Positions 38,426 to 48,040 of a DNA stretch of 64,000 nt are shown here, piece by piece. Both the position numbers and the translations under genes were made by a program. A model generated the notes under the pieces. It was not told where the DNA came from. It searched no databases and worked only from the letters and a program-made list of their open reading frames with translations. The DNA comes from Collimonas sp. OK607 (GTDB lineage: Bacteria; Pseudomonadota; Gammaproteobacteria; Burkholderiales; Burkholderiaceae_D), in contig NZ_FOKF01000001.1 of the NCBI RefSeq assembly GCF_900111995.1, positions 248,001 to 312,000 on the forward strand, written 5' to 3'. Position 1 is the stretch's first letter. Each line of letters starts with the position of its first letter.

Positions 38426-39294
38426 GTGAATTATCTGTCACGTTTTCACCGCTGGAATATGAGTTGCAACCGGAGCCGCCGGATTATGCAACGCCACTAT
38501 CGCCGGCCCCGAAAATCAAAGCCGGGCACGCCATTTCCGAGCGCAGCATCACCTTGCTGACGGTGGCAGTGTTACTAGGTCTGTGGTGGCTGGTCACAGC
38601 CCTTGCGCTGGTGCCGCCACTGTTCCTGCCGTCGCCGGTGGCGGTATTGCAAAAATTCAAGGCTGTCGCCATCGACGGTTTTGTCGACGCCACATTGTGG
38701 CAGCATGCCTTTACCAGTGTCGCCCGGGTATTTGCTGCGTTGCTGCTGGCCATTGCCAGTGCTATTCCGGTGGGCATCCTGATCGGCTTGAGCCCTCGTG
38801 CACGCGCCGTATTCGATCCTCTGATCGAGTTTTACCGGCCTATCCCGCCATTGGCCTATTTGCCACTGATCGTGATCTGGTTTGGCATCGGCGAGCTATC
38901 CAAGGTGCTGCTGATCTATCTGGCGATTTTCGCTCCGCTGGCGATTGCTACCTTGCATGGGGTGCGTCGCGTCGATCAAAACCGTTTGCGGGCGGCACAG
39001 ACACTGGGCGCTTCGCGCTGGCAGCTGATTCGTTTTGTCATCTTGCCATCTGCAGTGCCCGATGTGCTTACCGGGATCCGGATTGGCCTGGGCGTCGGCT
39101 GGTCGACCCTGGTGGCGGCCGAACTGATTGCCGCTACGCGTGGGCTGGGTTTCATGATCCAGTCGGCTGCGCAATTCCTGGTAACCGACGTCGTGATCAT
39201 GGGAATTCTGGTGATTGCGTTGATTGCATCGGGTTTTGAATATGGGCTGCGCTGGCTGCAACGCAAATACGTGCCATGGGAAGGGTGCGTATGA
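38422..39294 (+). CDS. tauC: Taurine ABC transporter permease
   Basis: A 290-residue inner-membrane protein with about six helices. The binding-protein-dependent permease signature is EAA-like: LRAAQTLGASRWQLIRFVILPSAVP near residue 195. EFYRPIPPLAYLPLIVIWFGIG near 135 is typical of the TauC/SsuC group. It begins within the tauB stop (ATGA). About 160 bases of spacer follow before the AraC-type gene. Confidence 0.95.
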   Translation: MSELSVTFSPLEYELQPEPPDYATPLSPAPKIKAGHAISERSITLLTVAVLLGLWWLVTALALVPPLFLPSPVAVLQKFKAVAIDGFVDATLWQHAFTSVARVFAALLLAIASAIPVGILIGLSPRARAVFDPLIEFYRPIPPLAYLPLIVIWFGIGELSKVLLIYLAIFAPLAIATLHGVRRVDQNRLRAAQTLGASRWQLIRFVILPSAVPDVLTGIRIGLGVGWSTLVAAELIAATRGLGFMIQSAAQFLVTDVVIMGILVIALIASGFEYGLRWLQRKYVPWEGCV

Positions 39295-39453
39295 ATTTGT
39301 GGCCAAAATAACCACAGTAGCAACGCACAGATGGCTGGCTAGGGATGGTCGTTTAGTCCCGACTTCTTGCACAATCCTCCAAAGTTGTCATTGGCCCACG
39401 CCGCGTCGGATCGAAAAATAGTAGACTCGATCAAACGCTGTGAAAGGCTGAAA

Positions 39454-40416
39454 ATGAATAATTCAGGATCAATGCAAGAGGCAGCCGCCGAGCAAGCGGC
39501 ATCGCTGCAGCAAATTGAACTGGCGCGCCTGATTGCGCAATACGCCACCGAAGGCGTACACCAGACGGCGATTGCACCACTCCACCTGGCGCGCCTGTCG
39601 CAACCGTCGGCGCCTGCCCATGCCTTGCATAAGCCGGCCTTGTGCATTATCGCCCAGGGACAGAAGCAAACGATGCTGGCCGATGAAGTCTATATTTACA
39701 ATCCCACCCAATATCTGGTGGTCTCGGTTGACTTGCCGGTGACGGGGCATGTGACGCAAGCGACGCCGGATCAGCCTTATCTGAGCTTGCGGCTGGATCT
39801 TGATCCGAAGGAGATCGGCGACCTGATCATGGCGGGCGAGGGACACGTAAAAAAAGCCGATTTGCCGGCACGTGGCATGTTTGTCAGCAAAGCCAACTCC
39901 GGTCTGCTGGATGCCGTGCTGCGCCTGATGCAGCTGCTTGCGACTCCGAAGGATATCCCGGTGCTGGCGCCGCTAGCGATACGGGAAATCCTGTATCGGC
40001 TGCTGCAGGACGAGCAGGGCGGCATGTTGCAGCAGATCGCCATGTCCGACAGCCAGGCGCAGCATGTGGTCAAAGCGATCGATTTGATCAAGCGCGATTA
40101 CCGGTTGCCGCTGCGGATAGAAAACCTGGCGCGCGAAGCGAACATGAGTTCATCTTCGCTGCACCATCATTTCAAGGCGGTGACGGCGATGACGCCTTTG
40201 CAATACCAGAAACAACTCAGGCTGCAGGAAGCTCGTCGGCTGTTGTTCGCGCAGGTCGGAGACGCCGCCACGGCAGGGCATCTGGTCGGCTATGAAAGCC
40301 CTTCGCAATTCAGCCGCGAGTACAACCGCATGTTCGGTTCACCGCCGGCGCGCGATGTTGCACGCTTGCGTGCTGCTGGCGCAACTGGTACTGCTGCGGT
40401 CGGCAGCCCTGCTTAA
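39454..40416 (+). CDS. AraC-family transcriptional regulator (AraC_N type)
   Basis: A 320-residue regulator. The N-terminal cupin-like AraC_N domain includes KPALCIIAQGQKQTML near residue 65. The C-terminal tandem helix-turn-helix covers about residues 210-305 (IENLAREANMSSSSLHHHFKAVT, VGYESPSQFSREYNRMFGSPP). ATG 39454 is preceded by GAAAGG. It may regulate a neighbouring gene, but its effector and targets cannot be inferred from the sequence. Confidence 0.92.
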   Translation: MNNSGSMQEAAAEQAASLQQIELARLIAQYATEGVHQTAIAPLHLARLSQPSAPAHALHKPALCIIAQGQKQTMLADEVYIYNPTQYLVVSVDLPVTGHVTQATPDQPYLSLRLDLDPKEIGDLIMAGEGHVKKADLPARGMFVSKANSGLLDAVLRLMQLLATPKDIPVLAPLAIREILYRLLQDEQGGMLQQIAMSDSQAQHVVKAIDLIKRDYRLPLRIENLAREANMSSSSLHHHFKAVTAMTPLQYQKQLRLQEARRLLFAQVGDAATAGHLVGYESPSQFSREYNRMFGSPPARDVARLRAAGATGTAAVGSPA

Positions 40417-40431
40417 GCCGGGCTGCCAGGC

Positions 40432-41607
40432 CTAGTCGGTGCGTCGCATGCGGCGGCGCGACACGCTCTCCCGGGTAGCCGCGACTATCAGTATTGCGGT
40501 GGTCAGGCCAGAGACCATCAACTGATCGGTGAAGTAGGCGAGCGGGATCAACAACGCCAGCGCCATCAGTCCGATCACGTGAGAAAACGGAAACCGATGG
40601 TAGACCACGGTCTTGTAGATGCCGTTGCCGAACAAATACACCATCGGTCCGCCGATCAGGACCGCCAGCGATTTGGTATCTATATGTCCGGCCGGATCGG
40701 CGATCGCCAGTTCATTGCCGACGGCGGTAATGATCACTCCGGCGACGATGATGACATGGGTGTAGTGGAAATACGCACCGATACGTCCCGGATCTTTGGA
40801 ATGTACGATGGCTTCGGTGCCGGCCTGGCTGCTGGTGTCGAAATAGATCCACCACATCGCCAGGCTGCCAAGGAAAGCCACCAGGAATGCGATCAGGGTA
40901 GGTGCATTCCAGTTTGCCATATGGCCGATGGTGGCGCCGGTGACGAGGATCGATTCGCCCAGCGCCACGATCACGAACAACTGGCAGCGCTCGGCCATGT
41001 GGCCACCCTCTATGGTCCATTCCTGCGTCCGGGAGCGGCCCATGCCCGGCAGCCACAGGCCGAACATCGGCGAGACGTATTCGCAAGCCACTGCCAGCAT
41101 CCAGAAGCATAGCCGGTAATTGCCTGCAGACAGGCCGCCGGCAATCCAGAATACGCCCGAGATGCACAGCCAGCCGAGCATGCGCTGGAAATTCTTGCTC
41201 AGGGCATGATGGCTTCCCAGGTGGCATACCACGAACAGGGTGCGGCCGATCTGCATGGTGGCGTAGCACACGGCAAAAATCAGGCCGCGTTCACCAAACG
41301 CATCAGGCAGCACTGCCGACATGACCAGGCTGACCAGCATGATGGCAAACAGCAACAACCTGATCGGCATCGTATCCGGATCGAACCAGTTGGTCACCCA
41401 GCAGGTGTACTGCCAGACCAGCCATACCGCAAACCACAGGACCAAGGTTTGGAAAGCACCCAGCGGCGTGAGGTTTTCCAGTAAATGGTGGGATAACTGA
41501 GTAACGGCGAAGACATACACCAGATCAAAGAACAGCTCGACCGGCAGCACTTTGGCTTCGTGGCCATCGCGGGCACGGAGGAGATTGGCCTTGCCCCAGA
41601 TACTCAT
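40432..41607 (-). CDS. Low-temperature-requirement A (LtrA) family membrane protein
   Basis: A 391-residue polytopic membrane protein. The N-terminal LRARDGHEAKVLPVELFFDLVYVFAVTQL is the LtrA signature, and about ten to twelve hydrophobic helices follow. LtrA was linked to growth at low temperature in Listeria; its molecular role is unknown. ATG 41607 is chosen because AAGGAA lies six bases upstream; in-frame starts at 41637 and 41655 lack a ribosome site and would extend into the promoter of this gene. It lies downstream of a luxR-type gene on the same strand (34-base gap). Confidence 0.88.
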   Translation of the reverse strand: MSIWGKANLLRARDGHEAKVLPVELFFDLVYVFAVTQLSHHLLENLTPLGAFQTLVLWFAVWLVWQYTCWVTNWFDPDTMPIRLLLFAIMLVSLVMSAVLPDAFGERGLIFAVCYATMQIGRTLFVVCHLGSHHALSKNFQRMLGWLCISGVFWIAGGLSAGNYRLCFWMLAVACEYVSPMFGLWLPGMGRSRTQEWTIEGGHMAERCQLFVIVALGESILVTGATIGHMANWNAPTLIAFLVAFLGSLAMWWIYFDTSSQAGTEAIVHSKDPGRIGAYFHYTHVIIVAGVIITAVGNELAIADPAGHIDTKSLAVLIGGPMVYLFGNGIYKTVVYHRFPFSHVIGLMALALLIPLAYFTDQLMVSGLTTAILIVAATRESVSRRRMRRTD

Positions 41608-41641
41608 CTTTTTCCTTGCATCTGTATCGTCGTCCATCCGA

Positions 41642-42394
41642 CTATAAAATGCCAAGTCTCACTGCCTTGACGGCCGCTGCGGTTTTGTTGGTTGCGTTGA
41701 GTTTTTTCAGGGCGTTCGAGATATGAAAATTTACCGTACGATCGGAAATGTACATGATCTCGCTGATTTCACCCGAGGTCTTGCCGTCGGCAGTCCAGCG
41801 CAGCACGTCGATTTCCCGTGAGGTCAACTGGGCACCGGCTTCCGGCATGTGTTCTTTGATCAGCAACAGCGACAAGCCTTCATGGGCAACGTTGACCAGC
41901 CATGATAATTTCATCGAAATTTCACGCAGCTCTGCATGTGAAATATTGTCATCCGAGCGCGATAGATTGAGCAGTCCGCTTATGCCTTTTGCATCGTGGC
42001 ATGATTGCGCCCAGCCCGTATGCAAGCCATGTGCGTGCGCGTCTTCCCAGAACGAGCGATTGCTGGCGATTTGTGCGTCAGCCCAGACCAGCGGCAAATT
42101 GGATTGCCGGCCATGCGCCACGGTAGGGTCGATGTTCTGGTAGCTTTCCTGGGCGTAGCGTTGCTGCCACTTGGTCGGATAGTTGTTGATGCTGACTATT
42201 TTTGGCTCGGCAATCGGCCAGGGCAGGCGCATGTCGTAAGCGCAGTAATCGAAGCCCAGTTGCCTGGTCACTCCGGACAAGGTGTCAAAAAGGGTGGGCG
42301 CGGATTCCGCGCTCAACATGGACTGCATTTGTTGTTCTTGCCAGCTAAGCATGTCTGCACGTCCGTAAAGCGCGGGCCTCGATCTTCCGCGCAT
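41642..42394 (-). CDS. LuxR-family regulator with autoinducer-binding domain
   Basis: A 250-residue quorum-sensing-type regulator. The N-terminal autoinducer domain keeps the ligand-pocket pattern W..RY....Y..IDPTV near residues 76-92, and the C-terminal LuxR helix-turn-helix spans about 185-245 (LTSREIDVLRWTADGKTSGEISEIMYISDRTVNFHISNALKKL). No LuxI-type synthase gene is in the window, so it is a LuxR solo here. Translation could also begin at ATG 42352 (MLSWQEQ), which matches many family N-termini better. The ltrA gene lies directly downstream. Confidence 0.9.
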   Translation of the reverse strand: MRGRSRPALYGRADMLSWQEQQMQSMLSAESAPTLFDTLSGVTRQLGFDYCAYDMRLPWPIAEPKIVSINNYPTKWQQRYAQESYQNIDPTVAHGRQSNLPLVWADAQIASNRSFWEDAHAHGLHTGWAQSCHDAKGISGLLNLSRSDDNISHAELREISMKLSWLVNVAHEGLSLLLIKEHMPEAGAQLTSREIDVLRWTADGKTSGEISEIMYISDRTVNFHISNALKKLNATNKTAAAVKAVRLGIL

Positions 42395-42519
42395 GTAGAA
42401 ATTTCCTTTGAGAAATTTAACACATTTTCGCGGTTGCGAAGATCGAGTGAATCTACAAAAATAGCGATTGATTTGTGTGCGATTTGTGCGGATATATGAT
42501 GCCCCGCCAGCGCATGGAT

Positions 42520-43899
42520 TTAAATGAACCGCATCTTGAAAGTCTTGCCCTTGATATTGCCGCTGCTAAGCCGGCCAAATGCCTGCTTGGCAATGCGCTT
42601 ATCCAATGCCACGTAGGTGACGAAATCAAAGACGCTGATCTTGCCGACTTGTTCCTTATTCAAGCCGACATCACCGGTCAGCGCGCCCAGCAAATCGCCC
42701 GGGCGCAGCTTGTCTCTTTTACCGCCCATGATGCATAGCGTCACCATCGGCGCCGTCAACGGTTCGCCATAGGCCGGTTCCAGCTCAGCCAGGTCGAACC
42801 AGCTGACCGGTCCTTGCTGATAGTCCTCGATCAGCTTGACCCATTTCTTTTCATTCGGTGCGCACAAACTCAGCGCCAGCCCGCGTTCCTGGCCGCGGCC
42901 GGTGCGGCCGATGCGATGGATGTGGACTTCGGTATCCTTGGAAACGTCGACATTGATGACCGCACCCAGGGTCTGGATATCGAGGCCGCGCGCGGCAACG
43001 TCGGTGGCTACCAGCACTGAACAGCTTTGATTGGCGAAAAGTACCAGAATCTCGTCACGTTCGCGTTGTTCCAGTTCGCCATACAGCGCCAATGCGCTGA
43101 AACCCTGTGCACGCAGTTCGTCGGCCAGTTCACGGCAATGAATCTTGGTGTTGCAAAAAGCAATAGTCGATACCGGCTTGTAGTGGTTCAGCAGCTGCGC
43201 TACAGCGGCGTTGCGGCCTTCGTAAGAAACTTCGTAAAAGCGTTGTTCGATGCGGACGGTGTCGTGTTGCGCCTCGACTTTGACCTCGACCGCATCGCGC
43301 AGGAATTCTGCGCTGGCCTTGCGGATATCGTCCGGATAGGTGGCGGAAAACAGCAGGGTCTGGCGTCGCGCCGGGCAGGCGCTGACGATGCCTGAGATTT
43401 CTTCGTAAAAACCCATGTCGACCATGCGGTCGGCTTCATCCAGCACTAGCGTCTGGACCGTGCCGAGGTTGATGCTGCCGCGGCCGATGTGGTCGCGGAT
43501 ACGTCCCGGCGTGCCGACAATGATATGGGCGCCATGCTCCAGCGAGCCGATTTGCGGCCCCATCGGCGTGCCGCCGGTCAGCGTCAGGATCTTGACGTTG
43601 TCGGCAAAGCGCGCCAGCCGCCGCAGTTCCTTGGCGACCTGGTCTGCCAGTTCACGCGTAGGGCACAGCACCAGCGCCTGGATCGCGAAGTAGCTCGGAT
43701 TGAGTTTATGCAGGATGCCGATGCCGAAGGCGGCAGTCTTGCCGCTGCCGGTCTTGGCCTGGGCGATCAGGTCGCGCCGCTCGAGGATGACCGGCAGGCT
43801 CTGGGCCTGGATCGGGGTCATTTCGTGATAACCGAGGCTATCCAGGTTGCTAAGTAGTGCCGGCGCCAGCGGGAGATTGGAGAATGAGGATGTTTTCAC
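42520..43899 (-). CDS. dbpA: ATP-dependent RNA helicase DbpA
   Basis: A 459-residue DEAD-box helicase involved in maturation of the large ribosomal subunit. Motifs in order: AQAKTGSGKT near 47, PTRELADQV near 82, TPGRIRDH near 131, DEAD near 154, SAT near 186, VATDVAARGLDIQ near 298 and HRIGRTGRG near 330. The C-terminal domain of about 75 residues (MGGKRDKLRPGDLLGALTG) is the DbpA RNA-binding module that recognises 23S rRNA hairpin 92. ATG 43899 is the start. Confidence 0.95.
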   Translation of the reverse strand: MKTSSFSNLPLAPALLSNLDSLGYHEMTPIQAQSLPVILERRDLIAQAKTGSGKTAAFGIGILHKLNPSYFAIQALVLCPTRELADQVAKELRRLARFADNVKILTLTGGTPMGPQIGSLEHGAHIIVGTPGRIRDHIGRGSINLGTVQTLVLDEADRMVDMGFYEEISGIVSACPARRQTLLFSATYPDDIRKASAEFLRDAVEVKVEAQHDTVRIEQRFYEVSYEGRNAAVAQLLNHYKPVSTIAFCNTKIHCRELADELRAQGFSALALYGELEQRERDEILVLFANQSCSVLVATDVAARGLDIQTLGAVINVDVSKDTEVHIHRIGRTGRGQERGLALSLCAPNEKKWVKLIEDYQQGPVSWFDLAELEPAYGEPLTAPMVTLCIMGGKRDKLRPGDLLGALTGDVGLNKEQVGKISVFDFVTYVALDKRIAKQAFGRLSSGNIKGKTFKMRFI

Positions 43900-44019
43900 G
43901 GTGATGTCGTCGCCAGCTTAAAAGGGAGGGAAGTCTAACAGGTGGGCGGATTTAGGGCCACAACGGCGTGCTTGTCAAAGTGGCTACCGTGGGGATTGTT
44001 GCTCAGTTTATTGCCTGGT

Positions 44020-44406
44020 TTATTGCTCATACAGTTCCAGCGGCAAGGCATCGGGATCGGCGAAAAAAGTGAAGCGCTTGCCGGTGAACTCGTCGATCCG
44101 GATGTCTTCCACCGCGATACCCTGATCGCGCAATTCTTGTACGGCGGCAGCCACATCGGGCACGCGAAACGCCAGGTGGCGCAAGCCGCAGGCTTCCGGC
44201 CGGCTCACGCGAGGCGGCGACGACGGGAAGGAAAATAGCTCTATCTGCACGCCGTCCGGGGTGCACAGGTCGAGTTTGTAGGAGTCGCGCTGTTCCCTAT
44301 AGGTTTCGGCAACAATGGCCAGGCCCAGCAACTTGGTGTAAAACCGCTTGGAACGCTGGTAATCCGAGGCGATGATGGCTACATGGTGGATGCCGGAAAT
44401 TTGCAT
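44020..44406 (-). CDS. VOC-family protein (glyoxalase-like, YaeR type)
   Basis: A 128-residue vicinal-oxygen-chelate protein. It starts MQISGIHHVAIIASDYQRSKRFYTKLLG. The fold ligands His in GIHHVAI, Glu in QIELFSF and His in LRHLAF, together with the terminal Glu of PLELYEQ, are all present, so it should bind a metal. Length and sequence resemble E. coli YaeR; the substrate is unknown. It stands between the chromate transporter genes and dbpA, all on the minus strand. Confidence 0.9.
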   Translation of the reverse strand: MQISGIHHVAIIASDYQRSKRFYTKLLGLAIVAETYREQRDSYKLDLCTPDGVQIELFSFPSSPPRVSRPEACGLRHLAFRVPDVAAAVQELRDQGIAVEDIRIDEFTGKRFTFFADPDALPLELYEQ

Positions 44407-44454
44407 AGGTGCTTGAGTGTGGACTTAAGAGATGGCAATAGCATGTAGCCATGA

Positions 44455-44985
44455 CTATACCTGACCTATCCCGCTCAAGCCTAGCAATGCCCCGGCTGCC
44501 AGAATCCATAGTGGATGCACTTTGCTTTTGTAGGCAATCAGAGCACAAACTGCGGCGATGACCGCCAGCCCCCAGGTGCGGGTCGAGGCTTCTGTGATCA
44601 GGGCTGCGCTGGCGCCCACCAGGCCCACTGTCATCGGCACCATGCCAACCTGTATTGTGGCCCGCCAGGGTTTGTCCTTGAACCGTTGCCAGAGATGCAG
44701 GATCACCCCGGTAAGTATCGACGAGGGACCGAATTTCGCCAGGCTGGTGACCAGGACGCCGGGCCAGCCGGCAACATGCCAGCCGACCAGCGTCACCACC
44801 ATCATGTTCGGCCCCGGCGCGGCTTGTGCCAGGGCGAACATGGCGCTGAATTCTTGTGGCGACATCCAGTGATGGATGTCGACCACCTGGCGTTGCATTT
44901 CCGGCAAGATGGTGTTGCCGCCGCCAAACGCCAGCAACGACAATTGACTGAAAATCGTGGCAAGGGCAAGCAGGGTATCGCTCAT
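44455..44985 (-). CDS. Chromate transporter, second short subunit (CHR family)
   Basis: A 176-residue half-size membrane protein of the CHR family. It has the repeat motif FGGGNTILPEMQRQVVD near residue 20, and LAQAAPGPNMMVVTLVGWHVAGWPG near 55 corresponds to the family's conserved PGP segment. It overlaps the next gene by 4 bases. Short CHR proteins act as heterodimers encoded in tandem, one half inverted relative to the other. Confidence 0.9.
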   Translation of the reverse strand: MSDTLLALATIFSQLSLLAFGGGNTILPEMQRQVVDIHHWMSPQEFSAMFALAQAAPGPNMMVVTLVGWHVAGWPGVLVTSLAKFGPSSILTGVILHLWQRFKDKPWRATIQVGMVPMTVGLVGASAALITEASTRTWGLAVIAAVCALIAYKSKVHPLWILAAGALLGLSGIGQV

Positions 44986-45566
44986 GACGGCAACTTCCAG
45001 ATAGCGATGATGCTAAGCGGCGCCAGTATTAGCATGGTCGGCAGCAAAGGCAGGCGCAGCAAGCCGATCGAGACAAAGAACAAGCATGCAATCAGCAGTG
45101 GCAGCGGTTTTTTCAAGATCGGCATCAGCATTTTCAACGCCATCGCGATCAACAGGCCGGAAGCTGCAGCGGCGAGGCCTGCAAACAGGTGCTGTACCGA
45201 GAGATTGTCCTGGAAATGCTGGTAGATGACGCCGAGTGCAATCACAACGGCCGATGGCGCTGCAATCAACCCTAGCAACGAAGCCAGGGCGCCGGCCACG
45301 CCGCGGAAATGCAGGCCTATCGCTACCGACAGGTTGATGATGTTGCCGCCCGGCAGGCACTGGCACAAGCCAAGCATGTCGGTGAATTGCGCGGAGGTCA
45401 GCCAGCGTCGCTGCTCAACGATCATGCGGCGCGCCAGTGGCAGCACGCCGCCGAAGCCGATCATTCCCAGCGTCAGGAAGCCGACGAATAATTCGCGGGT
45501 GGATGGCAGGGGGGGCGGCACCTTGCTCGCACTATTTTCGACGGTGGCGATGGATTCTGTGGTCAT
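44982..45566 (-). CDS. Chromate transporter, first short subunit (CHR family)
   Basis: A 194-residue half-size CHR protein with GMIGFGGVLPLARRMIVEQRRWL near residue 35 and LCQCLPGGNIINLSVAIG near 68, the counterparts of the conserved motifs in the partner. It is upstream of its partner in the operon. The pair probably exports chromate or a related oxyanion, although many CHR proteins have no proven substrate. tam lies 14 bases upstream on the same strand. Confidence 0.9.
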   Translation of the reverse strand: MTTESIATVENSASKVPPPLPSTRELFVGFLTLGMIGFGGVLPLARRMIVEQRRWLTSAQFTDMLGLCQCLPGGNIINLSVAIGLHFRGVAGALASLLGLIAAPSAVVIALGVIYQHFQDNLSVQHLFAGLAAAASGLLIAMALKMLMPILKKPLPLLIACLFFVSIGLLRLPLLPTMLILAPLSIIAIWKLPS

Positions 45567-45580
45567 AGAGCAGTCATGGC

Positions 45581-46360
45581 TTAAACATTGGCAACGATAA
45601 ACAATCTTTTGAACGGCAATAGTGTGACGCCATTCTCGCGTTGTGGATATGCCTCACGCATTGCTTCCGCGTAGGCGGCGCGGAAGGCTGGCCGTTTATC
45701 CTCAGGCAACGCGTCCAGGTAAGGCCGCAAACTGGTGCCTGCGGCCCATTCCACGACGGCGTCCTCGCCACGCAAGGTATGCAGGTAGGTGGTTTCCCAG
45801 ATGTCGAGCTTGCAGGTGCGCGGACACAGCAGGTCGTAATAGTTTTCAGCTGTCAGAATCGACGGTTGCTGCGGCACGCCCCGTAGATAGGGCGCAAACG
45901 ATGGCGATCTGGCTATTTCAGCCTGCATCTGCCGCAAGGGAGCATCGTGCATGGCCGGCATCTGCAGCGCCAGCCAGGCGTCTGGGCGTAAGAACGACAG
46001 TAGGCGCGGTAACAGGGTGGGGTGGTCTGGCAGCCATTGCAGCGTTGCATTGGAATAAATCAGATCCAGCATTCCATCGGGCTGCCAATGCGCAAGATCG
46101 GCACGCTCAAAGCGGCAGTCCGGGACCGCTGCTGCTGCGGCGGCCAGCATGTTTTCCGAACCGTCGACGCCAAGCACGTCAGCGTCTGGCCAGCGCGCCT
46201 TTAACAAAGCCGACACGTTACCGGTACCGCAACCGAGATCGACCACCCGCTGTGGTTCCTGCTCAGGGACGTAAGCCAGCAAATCGAGGGCCGGGCGCAA
46301 ACGTTCGTTGCCAAAATGCATATATTGTTTGGCGTCCCAAATATCTGTAGTTGTATCCAT
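45581..46360 (-). CDS. tam: Trans-aconitate 2-methyltransferase
   Basis: A 259-residue SAM-dependent methyltransferase. It begins with DIWDAKQYMHFGNERLRPALDLL, the usual Tam N-terminus. The SAM motif I VVDLGCGTGNVSALL is near residue 40, VLGVDGSENML near 62 and DLIYSNATLQWL near 98. Tam detoxifies trans-aconitate, an inhibitor of aconitase. ATG 46360 has AGGAG upstream. It is divergent from the LysR-type gene across a 182-base spacer. Confidence 0.93.
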   Translation of the reverse strand: MDTTTDIWDAKQYMHFGNERLRPALDLLAYVPEQEPQRVVDLGCGTGNVSALLKARWPDADVLGVDGSENMLAAAAAAVPDCRFERADLAHWQPDGMLDLIYSNATLQWLPDHPTLLPRLLSFLRPDAWLALQMPAMHDAPLRQMQAEIARSPSFAPYLRGVPQQPSILTAENYYDLLCPRTCKLDIWETTYLHTLRGEDAVVEWAAGTSLRPYLDALPEDKRPAFRAAYAEAMREAYPQRENGVTLLPFKRLFIVANV

Positions 46361-46542
46361 GTTATCTCCTAGGATTTATCACAAGGTCGCACGTTTGGGC
46401 ATTTTCCCGAGAGTTGCCGATGAAATCTGACATTGTGTGGGAAAAGTCGATGAATATTGATTCGATAGACGCATGTTACAGAAATTCAGGGACCATACAA
46501 ATCGACTTTTTTACATCGCTGTTGTGACTTATAATCACAAGC

Positions 46543-47433
46543 ATGTCTAGAAAACTCCCTCCTTTGCAAGCGTTGCGCGCATTTGAAGTCGCTGCGCGTT
46601 TTGAAAATTTTTCGGCAGCAGCTGAAGAATTGCATGTGACGCATGGTGCAGTGAGCCGCCAGGTGGCGGTGCTGGAAGCCTGGCTGGGCATGCAGGTGTT
46701 CCATCGTCTCGGTAAGCGTGTGCAGTTGAGTGACGATGGCCGGCGCTATCTGGTCACGGTGCAAGCGGCTTTCGACAATATCGCGACAGCCACCAAACTG
46801 CTGCGCGAATCCGGCACGGTGCGGGTGTTGCACATCAACGCTTTGTCGACCTTCGCCATGCGTTGGCTGTTACCGCGCCTGAGCGGGTTCCAGCGTTTGT
46901 ATCCGGGAGTTGAACTGAAATTGTCTACCTCCACCTCGCTACAGCCTTTGGGCGAAGCTGGTGAACTGTTCGACGTTGCGATTCGACGCGGCCCCGGCCA
47001 CTGGCCGAATTGCGTGAGCGGCGAATTCCTGGAAGAAAGCGAGTTGCCGGTTTGCAGTCCGGCGCTGCTGGCGCGCGCGCCTATCCGGGTAGCCAGCGAT
47101 CTCGTCGCGCACACCTTGCTGCATTCGGATACCCGGCCCGAGGCTTGGTCGAAATGGTTGACGGAAGCCGATGTGGTGCCGGCCTTATGCAAGAAAAAAC
47201 AATCGTTCGACCATTTTTATCTCGCCTTGCAGGCAGCCATTGACGGGCTTGGCGTTGTACTGGGGCCGTTACCGCTGATTACCGATGAACTAGCCAGCGG
47301 CCGTCTGGTAATCCCGTTAGCCGAGCCGGTTATTCGCGCCAGGAGTTATTGGTGGATAGTGGCGCGCCATCAAGCCGATGTGCCCCTGATCAAGCATTTT
47401 TGCGACTGGCTGCAACAGGAGTCGCTGCGGTGA
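46543..47433 (+). CDS. LysR-family regulator, GcvA-like
   Basis: A 296-residue LysR-type regulator beginning LPPLQALRAFEVAARFENFSAAAEELHVTHGAVSRQVAVLE, the typical GcvA-subgroup N-terminus and winged helix. A periplasmic-binding-protein-like effector domain follows (residues about 90-290). The likely target is its divergent neighbour tam or the transporter genes beyond; evidence is positional only. Confidence 0.93.
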   Translation: MSRKLPPLQALRAFEVAARFENFSAAAEELHVTHGAVSRQVAVLEAWLGMQVFHRLGKRVQLSDDGRRYLVTVQAAFDNIATATKLLRESGTVRVLHINALSTFAMRWLLPRLSGFQRLYPGVELKLSTSTSLQPLGEAGELFDVAIRRGPGHWPNCVSGEFLEESELPVCSPALLARAPIRVASDLVAHTLLHSDTRPEAWSKWLTEADVVPALCKKKQSFDHFYLALQAAIDGLGVVLGPLPLITDELASGRLVIPLAEPVIRARSYWWIVARHQADVPLIKHFCDWLQQESLR

Positions 47434-47548
47434 TCCGGATTGGGTAAAGTAATCCCGGTAAATATTGATGTATTAGTGATGCATAAAGGCAACTGTACCT
47501 TTGAACTCAGATCAATTTACATAAAAAATAAATGAGGAGACAAAAGTC

Positions 47549-47992
47549 ATGCGCCTTACCCAGTTCAGCCGTCTTTCGACATTTTTTGCTGTCACATTAT
47601 CTGGTTTGGCGCTTAGCGCCTGCGGTGGCGGTAGCGATGGCAGACTGACGTCGCAACCGAAAATGTTTACCGCCGATGGCGGCGTGTCGTCGTTTTACCA
47701 GTGGAGCCAGGAGATTCCTGCTACGCCAGGTATTTTGCTGCGGCAGGAAGCGCTGCCGGCCAACCTGGTGCTGCCCAACGCCGTGCAAGGCATCCGCATC
47801 CTGTATAGCTCGACCGACGGCGACGACGGTAAAACCGCGATCTATGTTTCCGGCGATTTGCAACTGCCTAAGGGCACGCCTCCAGCTGGCGGCTGGCCGC
47901 TGATTGCCTGGGCCCATGGCACCGTCGGCGTGGCGGATGTGTGCGCACCTTCGTGGACCGTGCGCGATCCGCGCGATGTTGTGCGGCGTTGA
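47549..47992 (+). pseudogene. Truncated alpha/beta-hydrolase (secretory-lipase-like) lipoprotein
   Basis: An open frame of 147 codons that begins as a lipoprotein (signal peptide with lipobox LALSAC) and runs into GGWPLIAWAHGTVGVADVCAPSW, the N-terminal part of secretory-lipase-like hydrolases that are normally about 400 residues. It stops at RDVVRR, before the catalytic Ser, Asp and His. The abrupt end and the odd sequence after it suggest a deletion that removed the 3' two-thirds. A ribosome site GAGGAG precedes ATG 47549. A short secreted protein cannot be excluded. Confidence 0.7.
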
Positions 47993-48040
47993 CGCCACCG
48001 CCGTAGTTTGAACGATTCAGAACGGCATCAAGATAGCGGC

